From positions 372,001 to 436,000 of the forward strand of contig NZ_JAKWJO010000002.1 of the NCBI RefSeq assembly GCF_022760995.1: a stretch of DNA of 64,000 nucleotides, written 5' to 3'. The position numbers and the translations under genes were made by a program. Below are positions 35,279 through 41,761 of the stretch, in pieces; position 1 is the stretch's first letter; every line of letters starts with the position of its first letter. The notes beneath the pieces are model-generated. The model was not told where the DNA came from. It saw nothing but the letters and a program-made list of their open reading frames with translations, and ran no database searches. Origin of the DNA: Dyella sedimenti. GTDB lineage: Bacteria; Pseudomonadota; Gammaproteobacteria; Xanthomonadales; Rhodanobacteraceae.

Positions 35279-36110
35279 AAGGAGGCGGCGATGCAGGGAG
35301 TTGTCCAGCCGTAGCATTGGTGCTCGGAGCAGATGGATCACCAAAGAGATCACCCTGCTCGTTATGGGCATCATTGTCATCTTCCGGGCTGTCATCGAGA
35401 TAGAAGTAGTCGATGTTGATGGTTCGCGTATGCGCCATCTGCAGAATGACAAACTCTCCGGGAATGGTTGTCCAGTCGTTAACAAGGGCGTTGGATAAGT
35501 CTTCTGCTTCGACGCTGGATTTAGGTTTCCTTTCGAGTGGCCGACGAACCGGCGCGCCTAGCACCAACCGCTCCAGCTTGCCTTCACGATTAACAGCGAA
35601 GTCACGAAGATATCCCGCGAAGAGATAGCTTGTACCGTCAAGTTCAGTGTCCGCAGTAACCCAGATGAACTGCACGGCATCTGGTGGCGACAGCAAGGTA
35701 TCCCATAGTGCCCCGCCTTCCTTCGCCAGCAACTTGTTGATGCCCAGTCCTATCAGATAGCCGATTCCGGTGATTCCCAGGAAGTAGGCTGCAATGCGTA
35801 CTGGATAGTGCTCGATGCTGTCGAAAGCCAGTAGGGTTTTTGGCTCTTTCGAATCAGCAACGAACAGCATTAGTAGCTGCTTGGCGTCAGGCGGCGGCGC
35901 GTCAAATTGTGGCAGGGTCCATCGCCATAAGGCGAGCCATACAACGTGCAATATGAGGGCGCAGGTAATAGCTACCGCGAGGTTTACTGATAGCTGCGCA
36001 TCAAGGGGGGATTGCTTGGTGGATGGGCCGCCACGTTCCAAGCCGAAAAGCAGGGCTGCGCCCGGCAGCAAAAGCAATATTGCCGCGAGAACAGCAAGGC
36101 TGAGTCCCAT
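35271..36110 (-). CDS. Polytopic membrane protein with soluble C-terminal domain, unknown
   Basis: This 279-residue protein has three or so membrane segments in its first 140 residues (LAVLAAILLLLPGAALLFGL, LAVAITCALILHVVWLALWR, IAAYFLGITGIGYLIGLGIN). A cytosolic domain follows (ALWDTLLSPPDAVQFIWV, LDGTSYLFAGYLRDFAVNRE), then an acidic, Pro/Ser-rich tail. The domain resembles short DUF6338-like proteins, which I state with low confidence. It starts 1 nt after the stop of the small gene at 36112-36309, so the two form an operon. Confidence 0.6.
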   Translation of the reverse strand: MGLSLAVLAAILLLLPGAALLFGLERGGPSTKQSPLDAQLSVNLAVAITCALILHVVWLALWRWTLPQFDAPPPDAKQLLMLFVADSKEPKTLLAFDSIEHYPVRIAAYFLGITGIGYLIGLGINKLLAKEGGALWDTLLSPPDAVQFIWVTADTELDGTSYLFAGYLRDFAVNREGKLERLVLGAPVRRPLERKPKSSVEAEDLSNALVNDWTTIPGEFVILQMAHTRTINIDYFYLDDSPEDDNDAHNEQGDLFGDPSAPSTNATAGQLPASPPPSS

Positions 36111-36111
36111 C

Positions 36112-36309
36112 CTACTTCTTTTTCTGGGGAGCCAACGTCCCGGCGGCGACACTACGATATGTCTTACCGTCCAAAGTAAACGACTCCTTCCCAGAAGAGC
36201 GCGACTTTAGAATTGTGGCCACGGTCTTCCTTGCACTGGCAGGCGTTCCGAAAAGCTGCCTAGCAACAGTGTCGGAGTAGGTCGCTTTGACCGAGCGAAT
36301 CTTGCTCAT
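36112..36309 (-). CDS. Small basic protein, partner of the membrane protein
   Basis: This 65-residue protein (MSKIRSVKATYSDTVARQLF) is rich in Ser, Thr and Lys and contains GKESFTLDGKTYRSVAAGTL. It could fold as a small DNA-binding or antitoxin-like unit, but I recognise no family. It is the first gene of a two-gene operon with the membrane protein 35271-36110. Confidence 0.5.
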   Translation of the reverse strand: MSKIRSVKATYSDTVARQLFGTPASARKTVATILKSRSSGKESFTLDGKTYRSVAAGTLAPQKKK

Positions 36310-36379
36310 GTGAAAGTCCTCATAATTATGATGATACCGTACTTCGCTCCATCGCCAACCATCGCTTACCTAGCCGATC

Positions 36380-36943
36380 TTAGCGCCCTGTTTGCAGAGC
36401 CCTATAGATTGTCGCTGGCCCCACGTTGAACCGTTCGGCCAACTGGGCGATCGAAAATTTTTCCTCCTGCCGTAGGGTGCGGATTCGCTTGCACTGGTCA
36501 TCGGTCAAAGCACGCTTCCGCCCAAATGCCACCCCCTTCTGCTTCGCCTTATTGATTCCGTCGGCCTGACGTTCAGCCCGGATATCATTTTCGAACTGGG
36601 CGAAGGCCCCCAGCAGGCTGAACATCAATCGGCCTTCCGATGTGCCGGTATTGATAGCCTGATCGATTACGCGGAGTGCTACCCCCTTCTTGTTCAAGAG
36701 GTCCGCGATCTTGGCCAAGTCCAGTACGGAGCGAGCCATGCGGTCCAACCGGCAGACGACCAAGGTATCGCCCTCCCGAAGGAACTGGAGACACGCTTGA
36801 AGCTCTGGTCGGCCATCAGCCTGCTGGCCAGATCGCTTCTCGGAGTAGACCCGGGTACAACCCGCCTCCTTTAGCTTGTCCAACTGAACGTCCAACGATT
36901 GGCCAGCACTGCTGACTCGGGCATAACCTACGGTTTCGCTCAT
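36380..36943 (-). CDS. Serine recombinase, resolvase/invertase type
   Basis: This 187-residue protein has the resolvase catalytic domain: the nucleophile Ser in VGYARVSSAGQSLDVQ near residue 10, RLDRMARSVLDLAKI near 70 and GAFAQFENDIRAERQADGI near 120. A C-terminal HTH (FSIAQLAERFNVGPATIYRA) follows. It may resolve or invert DNA within the element. A dyad ATCAGAA-8-TTCTGAT lies just upstream at 37013-37034. ATG 36943 is used; a TTG two codons earlier is possible. Confidence 0.9.
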   Translation of the reverse strand: MSETVGYARVSSAGQSLDVQLDKLKEAGCTRVYSEKRSGQQADGRPELQACLQFLREGDTLVVCRLDRMARSVLDLAKIADLLNKKGVALRVIDQAINTGTSEGRLMFSLLGAFAQFENDIRAERQADGINKAKQKGVAFGRKRALTDDQCKRIRTLRQEEKFSIAQLAERFNVGPATIYRALQTGR

Positions 36944-37012
36944 TATCAAATCTCCTTAGACAATTTAATAATAAGCTTTTGAAACGACTTTTGATAGACG
37001 CATGGGGCGCCC

Positions 37013-37034
37013 ATCAGAACGTATACCTTCTGAT
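37013..37034. promoter_or_regulatory. Dyad upstream of the serine recombinase
   Basis: ATCAGAA and TTCTGAT form a perfect 7-bp inverted repeat with an 8-bp spacer in the 233-nt spacer between the recombinase and the divergent HTH gene. It may be a recombinase crossover or an HTH operator. Confidence 0.45.
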
Positions 37035-37112
37035 CAGGGTGTTGAGCAGACACAAGATGTTGTGGCACGACTTGACTTCAACCCGACGATGCTTAAAATT
37101 ATACCAAGCCGG

Positions 37113-37140
37113 TTGAATTTTGGTCTGGACTCTGTATAAT
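37113..37140 (+). promoter_or_regulatory. Sigma-70 promoter for the HTH-ImmA pair
   Basis: TTGAAT (37113-37118) and TATAAT (37135-37140) are separated by 16 bp. This is the clearest sigma-70 promoter in the island. The inverted ACCAA/TTGGT around the -35 element is a possible site for the regulator's own repression. Confidence 0.7.
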
Positions 37141-37176
37141 GGCGTCCACAAGCTTCACAGCCGAAGGCCCACCGCC

Positions 37177-37539
37177 ATGCTTACTCCATTCGGGAAACTA
37201 CTGAGGAAAATTAGGATTGATCAAGACAAGACGCTTGCCGACGTGGCCGAGATGGCAAATGTGACAGCGGCGTTTGTGTCTGCGCTGGAAACCGGAAAGA
37301 AGCCAGTTCCCGCGAATTTCGTGGAACAGTTGCGGCAAGGGTTGCACCTGAGTCAGTTGCAGGTGAGCGCGTTAACCAGTGCTGCAGCTCTACAAGCAAA
37401 GGAAGTAACCATTGCCCTCAATCATAGAAGCGACAAAGCCAAAGAGCTTGCGGTTGCATTCGCTCGTCGGTTCGATTCTCTCTCCGAAACTGACATCGCT
37501 GGCTGGCTAAAAAAAATTGATGCTGGTTCTGGAGACTGA
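37177..37539 (+). CDS. HTH regulator paired with ImmA-like peptidase
   Basis: This 120-residue protein has an XRE-type helix-turn-helix (LLRKIRIDQDKTLADVAEMA, VTAAFVSALETGKKPVPANF) and a helical C-terminal part. It begins at ATG 37177, 37 nt after the promoter. A gene for an ImmA/IrrE metallopeptidase starts 3 nt after its stop. In such pairs the peptidase cleaves the repressor and so induces the element. Confidence 0.85.
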   Translation: MLTPFGKLLRKIRIDQDKTLADVAEMANVTAAFVSALETGKKPVPANFVEQLRQGLHLSQLQVSALTSAAALQAKEVTIALNHRSDKAKELAVAFARRFDSLSETDIAGWLKKIDAGSGD

Positions 37540-37542
37540 CAG

Positions 37543-38088
37543 ATGAGGAAGCGCGGCTACGAAGTACCACCACTTAGGAAATTGCAAGTTTGGCGCGCGG
37601 CACGGGAGTTGCGCGAAGCTTCAAGGATCGACGCTAAGGGGCACGTAGCCCACTTCCCGCTTCACCGGTTTCTTGAGATGTGGTTGCCCAAGGTCTGGGA
37701 GAACTTCTATCTCGGAACCAAGGAGAAGGCTGAAATGGGGGATGACCATGGATGGACTTACCCTGATCGTGGCGTAATTTTTTTGAGGGAGGATGTGTAC
37801 GAAGGGTTGCGGTTGAACCGCGGGCGCGATCGCTTCACCGCTGCGCACGAACTGGGACACTTCGTATTGCATGACAATCCGCTGGCTCGCTCGTTCAGGT
37901 CATCGGAGAACCTTGAAGTCTTCAGGGATTCCGAATGGCAAGCTGACAACTTCGCCGGTGAATTCCTGATGCCGGTGGAGGTGGTCCGAAAGTACCCGGA
38001 CGCGTACATCCTCGCCGCTGAGTGTGGTGTGTCGGAAATAGCCGCTTCCGTGCGAATCAGCGAACTCCGCAAGGAGCGGATGCTTTAA
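37543..38088 (+). CDS. ImmA/IrrE family metallopeptidase
   Basis: This 181-residue protein has the zinc motif HELGH in RFTAAHELGHFVLHDN near residue 105 and a downstream Glu in SEWQADNFAGEFLMPVE near 135, the ImmA/IrrE pattern. It probably cleaves the adjacent HTH repressor. It is translated right after it. The 3' flank has only a weak CCGC/GCGG hairpin. Confidence 0.88.
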   Translation: MRKRGYEVPPLRKLQVWRAARELREASRIDAKGHVAHFPLHRFLEMWLPKVWENFYLGTKEKAEMGDDHGWTYPDRGVIFLREDVYEGLRLNRGRDRFTAAHELGHFVLHDNPLARSFRSSENLEVFRDSEWQADNFAGEFLMPVEVVRKYPDAYILAAECGVSEIAASVRISELRKERML

Positions 38089-38343
38089 CAAGACAAAAAA
38101 AACCCCGCAAGGGCGGAGTCTTAAGGAGGTAAGCAACTTAGAAACTAGTTGGCACCTCATACGGCAGTGAACCGTATGGACGTCAACAGGCCCGGTAACC
38201 AGAGCTGAGCAGGCTGCTCTCGGTTACAGCAAAGGCTAGTTCCAAGGCCACTCTCATAACGCAGTTGTACATTATAGCAATACCCGAGTCCTTGTAAACA
38301 GCTATTTGCACGGCGTTACGCCTCCCACCTATGGAGGCGTCAC
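38089..38343. ncRNA. Structured non-coding stretch with three hairpins
   Basis: Hairpin 1 at 38158-38178 pairs CATACGG with CCGTATG. Hairpin 2 at 38195-38227 pairs GTAACCAGAGC with GCTCTCGGTTAC, 11 bp with one bulge. Hairpin 3 at 38315-38343 pairs ACGCCTCC with GGAGGCGT and ends just before an ATG at 38344. Such density suggests a small RNA or structured leader rather than a gene. No T-run terminator is seen. Nothing in it matches an RNA family I know. Confidence 0.4.
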
Positions 38344-38445
38344 ATGAGCATTGGTCCTAAGACTGTGTTCGTGACTGCCTACGTGCGTCGTCGCTTTGGA
38401 CGACTGGAGCACGTATGCAAGCACTTTCGTTCACCGCCGCGTTAA
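38344..38445 (+). CDS. Possible 33-residue basic microprotein with sequestered ribosome site
   Basis: An ATG at 38344 opens MSIGPKTVFVTAYVRRRFGR then LEHVCKHFRSPPR. The ribosome site GGAGG at 38333-38337 lies within the 3' arm of a perfect 8-bp hairpin (38318-38340), so translation could be controlled by folding. Positive charge and good spacing favour a real gene. Confidence 0.45.
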   Translation: MSIGPKTVFVTAYVRRRFGRLEHVCKHFRSPPR

Positions 38446-38480
38446 GACCTAACGATCTGCGGTGTTGAGGAACATGGGAA

Positions 38481-38502
38481 GGGGCGCCGGAATCGGCGCC
38501 CC
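38481..38502. repeat. GC-rich perfect hairpin
   Basis: GGGGCGCCG pairs with CGGCGCCCC around GAAT. There is no T-run, so it is not a clear terminator. It lies between the two microprotein genes. Confidence 0.5.
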
Positions 38503-38559
38503 GTTGAAGGCCAAAAGCTAGGTGGCGCCATCGCACTTACTATTTGATAGGACACTTGT

Positions 38560-38700
38560 ATGGCTACCAAAAAGACCGTCGAACACAACCGCAGCGCCGT
38601 ATCTGGCCGATTCGTGACCGAAGGGTATGCAAAGTCGCATCCCAAAACGACCGTGACTGAGCACCGCCCGGCACCCAAGCCCAGCAAGGGCAAAAAATAA
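38560..38700 (+). CDS. 46-residue basic microprotein, RFVTxxYAxxHPKTT type
   Basis: The sequence MATKKTVEHNRSAVSGRFVT, EGYAKSHPKTTVTEHRPAPK belongs to a widespread class of tiny basic proteins of unknown function with 'GRFVT..YA..HP.TTV.E'. It has GATAGGACA before the start. A terminator-like hairpin follows. Confidence 0.7.
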   Translation: MATKKTVEHNRSAVSGRFVTEGYAKSHPKTTVTEHRPAPKPSKGKK

Positions 38701-38712
38701 CACTATCCATGG

Positions 38713-38739
38713 AGGGCAGTCAGGGACACTGACTGTCCT
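38713..38739 (+). terminator. Terminator-like hairpin after the microprotein
   Basis: AGGGCAGTCA pairs with TGACTGTCCT (10 bp, one G-T) around a 7-nt loop and is followed by CTTCTTC. It would end the microprotein transcript. Confidence 0.55.
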
Positions 38740-38792
38740 CTTCTTCATAGCCATGCCATGGCTGACGCCGGCACGCTGCAAGTCGCAGCGGC

Positions 38793-40094
38793 TTATGCTG
38801 TTAATAGTGCCTTGAGTACATGGCGCTTGAGGGCTTCATCGCCCTTCATTTTTTCGAGTAACACATCAATCTCGCTTGCCGCCTTGTCTGGCGCGTCCAT
38901 CAATTCTGGTGCCAATAGCTTTTGTAGATACCGCTCCCACTGTTGTAGTGCCTGATAACGTTGGTCAAGTAGCTCCGACCGGTCATAGACCCGCTTGATG
39001 CCGGTCGGTCTATGGTTCAAGCAAAGCTCGGCCACGTTTTGGGGAATGCCTAGCTCGGTCAGATACGTTCGAACCGTGCGTCGAAGGTCATGTATAACAA
39101 CATTCTTGGGCAGCCCAATCAGGCCCCTTATGGCCGTGTTGATTCCGGATTTCGTCAGCGGCTTACTTCCCCCACCCTTGGATGACGGAAGTACCCAATC
39201 GCTTCCAGCAGCCAATACCTGCAGTTCCTCAAAAATCGCGGTCGCTTGATCTGACAAGCGGTGGCGAAGTGGTGTGCCGTTCTTACTATTCTCCTTGGGG
39301 ACGTCCCATGTACGTCCGTTCAGATCGACGTGAACCCACCTCGCGGCGAGCAACTCACCCTTTCTCGCCGGTATCAGCAGAAGTAGCCGAAGTGCCAATT
39401 TCATAGATCGAGGAATACTGCTCGTCTCGATCGTATGAAGCCAGACAGGAATTTCTTCCGGGCTAAGAACCCGATCCCGTGCTCGGGCCGGCGCAATATG
39501 CTTCGGATCAATGCCAGCCACGGGGCTGACAGGCAGATCGCCTTTCCTTATGGCGTAATCAAATACACGCTTCAAAACACTGTGTACCCTACGCGCCGCC
39601 TGATCCCGGTTCTTCTTCTTCGCAAGGTCGATACACATCCAAACCGCTGCGCGATCGATATCAACAATCTTCTTGTCCTGCAGCGAAGGCAGTATGTACT
39701 TCCGGAGGAATCCTTCATCTTGTGACGGATTCTTGTTGGTCTTACGCAGAACGTTGGCCACCCAGTCCGCAGCTAACGCGCCGAATGTCGCCGCCTTCCC
39801 TTCTTCAGCTCGCCGGCGCTTTTTTTCCGCGGCAGGCGATATACCGCGTTGAACCATTCGTTCCATCTCACGGCAAAGATCGTGCGCCACTGCAAGGCGC
39901 ATCTTGGGATAACTGCCAACCGTCACTTTCTGGCGCTTGCCGTTGAACCTATATCGATAGCGGAAGGACAGCTTGCCCGATGGCATAACGTCCACCGCAA
40001 ACCCTTCGATGCCGCCTTTCTCATAGACGGTGTAGCGCGTCGCCCGCGGAGTGAGGCTTTTCAGCAGGACATCCGTGAAGCCACCTTTGGCCAT
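38793..40094 (-). CDS. P4-type tyrosine integrase
   Basis: This 433-residue integrase has the N-terminal DUF4102 arm-binding domain (YEKGGIEGFAVDVMPSGKLS, VGSYPKMRLAVAHDLCREME), a core-binding SAM-like domain (FGALAADWVANVLRKTNKNP) and the catalytic domain. There Arg is in IPARKGELLAARW, the H-x-x-R box is HDLRRTVRTYL, a His is in LCLNHRPTG and Tyr is in RVYDRSELLDQR. It lies beside the mnmE 3' end, its presumed target. ATG 40094 is used; an upstream GTG overlaps a GGGACCAC repeat. Confidence 0.95.
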   Translation of the reverse strand: MAKGGFTDVLLKSLTPRATRYTVYEKGGIEGFAVDVMPSGKLSFRYRYRFNGKRQKVTVGSYPKMRLAVAHDLCREMERMVQRGISPAAEKKRRRAEEGKAATFGALAADWVANVLRKTNKNPSQDEGFLRKYILPSLQDKKIVDIDRAAVWMCIDLAKKKNRDQAARRVHSVLKRVFDYAIRKGDLPVSPVAGIDPKHIAPARARDRVLSPEEIPVWLHTIETSSIPRSMKLALRLLLLIPARKGELLAARWVHVDLNGRTWDVPKENSKNGTPLRHRLSDQATAIFEELQVLAAGSDWVLPSSKGGGSKPLTKSGINTAIRGLIGLPKNVVIHDLRRTVRTYLTELGIPQNVAELCLNHRPTGIKRVYDRSELLDQRYQALQQWERYLQKLLAPELMDAPDKAASEIDVLLEKMKGDEALKRHVLKALLTA

Positions 40095-40098
40095 GTAT

Positions 40099-40157
40099 GG
40101 GACCACCTAGTGCGTTCGTGGTGGGCAACCATTTCTGTGGTCCCCAATGTGGTCCCA
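40099..40157. repeat. Right-end arm-type repeats GTGGTCCC
   Basis: CTGTGGTCCC-3-TGTGGTCCCA at 40135-40157 matches the left-end pair at 30581-30603 in 21 or so of 23 positions, in the same orientation. An inverse copy GGGACCAC at 40099-40106 lies on the integrase start. They are candidate integrase arm sites and could also control the integrase gene. Confidence 0.65.
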
Positions 40158-40269
40158 AATTATAGCGGCTGCCCTTGGATTATTGAGCACCTCCGTGGAC
40201 AACAGAATGGCTTAGTAGAGCCATTTTTCTTTCTTCCAAAGACCCCTGTGGACAGGCGGGGACAACACG

Positions 40270-41610
40270 CTACTTTCCGATGCAGAAACTTGAGAAAATC
40301 GCTCCCAGCAAGTCGTCGCTGGTGTAGGTGCCGGTGATTTCGCCGAGGGCGTGCTGGGCCTGGCGCAGTTCCTCGGCGGCGAGTTCGCCGGCGCGGGTAA
40401 GGCGCAGCACCTCGTCGGCACGCGCGAGGCGGTATTCGACTTGTTCCAACGCCAGCACGTGGCGGCGGCGGGCGCTGAAGGCGCCTTCGCCGCTGCCGGC
40501 GCCGGCCAGTTGCTTGAGGTGGGTACGCAGGGCGTCGAGTCCTTCGCCGGTCTTGGCGGAGACCCATAGCCATGCCACCTGGCCGTGTTCCTCGCGGCGC
40601 GCGGGAGCGTGGTCGAGGTCGATCTTGTTGACCACCACCAGGCGCTCGACACTGGCAGGCAGGTCGGCAAGGAAAGCGAGGTCCTGCTCGGCGTGCTGCC
40701 CGTCGGTGACCAGCAGCGCGACGTCGGCACGCGCGAGTTCGCCATGCGCACGGCGCACGCCTTCGCGCTCCACCGGGTCGTCGGTGTCGCGCAGGCCGGC
40801 GGTGTCGGCCAGTTCCAGCGCGATGCCGTCGAGGCTGAGTTGCTCGCGCAAGACGTCGCGCGTGGTGCCGGCGATATCGGTGACGATGGCGCGGTCGCTG
40901 CCCGCCAGCGCATTGAGCAGGCTGGACTTGCCTGCGTTGGGACGTCCCACGATGGCCACGCGCAGGCCGTCGTTGAGGCGCACGCCGCGCTGCGATTCGC
41001 GCAGCAGTTCGGACAGCTGCGTCCGCAGCGCGTCGAGCTGCCTGGCGATGGCGGGATCGGCGAGGAAGTCGATTTCCTCCTCGGGGAAATCGATGGCCGC
41101 CTCGATATGCACGCGCAGCGCGATCAGCGACTGCAGCAGTTCATGAACCCTGTTCGAGAACACGCCTTCCATCGAGCGCAGGGCGGCGCGCGCTCCCGCC
41201 TGCGAACGCGCGGCGATCAGGTCGGCCACCGCCTCGGCCTGGGCAAGGTCGAGCTTGCCGTTCAAGAAGGCGCGCTCGGTGAATTCACCCGGCCGCGCCA
41301 GGCGCGCGCCCATGGCGCAGACGCGGCGCAACAGCGCGTCGAGCAATACGGGACTGCCGTGACCTTGCAGTTCCAGCACATGCTCGCCGGTGTAGGAGGC
41401 GGGCGCGGGGAAATACAGCAGGAGGCCGCGATCGATCAGTCCGCCGTCGTGTTCACGGAAGGCGGTGAAGTGGGCGCGGCGCGGGTCGGGCTCGCGACCC
41501 AGCAGTGCGCCGGCGATGGCGGGCACCGCGGGACCGGATACGCGCAGCACGCCGACGCCGGCGGCGCCCGGCGCGCTGGCGATGGCGGCGATGGTGTCGG
41601 TCGAGGTCAT
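40270..41610 (-). CDS. mnmE: tRNA modification GTPase MnmE (TrmE)
   Basis: This 446-residue GTPase, with MnmG, makes the 5-carboxymethylaminomethyl group on U34 of tRNAs. The tetrahydrofolate-binding N-domain (DTIAAIASAPGAAGVGVLRV), the G1 loop GRPNAGKSSLLNAL near residue 222, the K-loop and DTAGLRDTDDPVE, NKIDL and the C-terminal catalytic Cys in FCIGK are all present. The last codons coincide with the island attachment site, but the C-terminus is intact. Confidence 0.97.
   Translation of the reverse strand: MTSTDTIAAIASAPGAAGVGVLRVSGPAVPAIAGALLGREPDPRRAHFTAFREHDGGLIDRGLLLYFPAPASYTGEHVLELQGHGSPVLLDALLRRVCAMGARLARPGEFTERAFLNGKLDLAQAEAVADLIAARSQAGARAALRSMEGVFSNRVHELLQSLIALRVHIEAAIDFPEEEIDFLADPAIARQLDALRTQLSELLRESQRGVRLNDGLRVAIVGRPNAGKSSLLNALAGSDRAIVTDIAGTTRDVLREQLSLDGIALELADTAGLRDTDDPVEREGVRRAHGELARADVALLVTDGQHAEQDLAFLADLPASVERLVVVNKIDLDHAPARREEHGQVAWLWVSAKTGEGLDALRTHLKQLAGAGSGEGAFSARRRHVLALEQVEYRLARADEVLRLTRAGELAAEELRQAQHALGEITGTYTSDDLLGAIFSSFCIGK
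40271..40287. other. Island attachment site attR in mnmE 3' end
   Basis: TACTTTCCGATGCAGAA in the mnmE 3' end is the partner of attL at 30506-30522 (one mismatch, synonymous in Gly or Lys codon). The site covers the codons for F-C-I-G-K. Confidence 0.85.
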
Positions 41611-41660
41611 GGTCGGATTATGTGAGCTGTGCCGGATGAGGAGAACGCGCTCTTGCTCAT

Positions 41661-41682
41661 CATCCCGGCGCAGGCCGGGATG
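41661..41682. repeat. CATCCCGGC palindrome between yidC and mnmE
   Basis: CATCCCGGC pairs with GCCGGGATG around GCAG, 9 bp. It is related to the CGTCATTCCGG hairpin at 15801. It lies in the yidC-mnmE spacer. Confidence 0.6.
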
Positions 41683-41710
41683 ACGGTGAGGGCGAATGAC
41701 GGGCGGGCCA

Positions 41711-41744
41711 AAGAAAAAGGCCGCGTCAGCGGCCTTTTCCTCTT
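41711..41744. terminator. Bidirectional terminator between yidC and mnmE
   Basis: AAAAGGCCGC pairs with GCGGCCTTTT around GTCA with A- and T-runs on either side. On the minus strand it would end the rpmH-rnpA-yidC transcript before mnmE. Confidence 0.85.
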
Positions 41745-41761
41745 GAAGCCTTGCCCGGCAC

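Noticed and set aside
30457..40300. tRNA gene as the island insertion target
   Set aside because: No tRNA cloverleaf was seen at either end; the direct repeat instead matches the mnmE 3' end.
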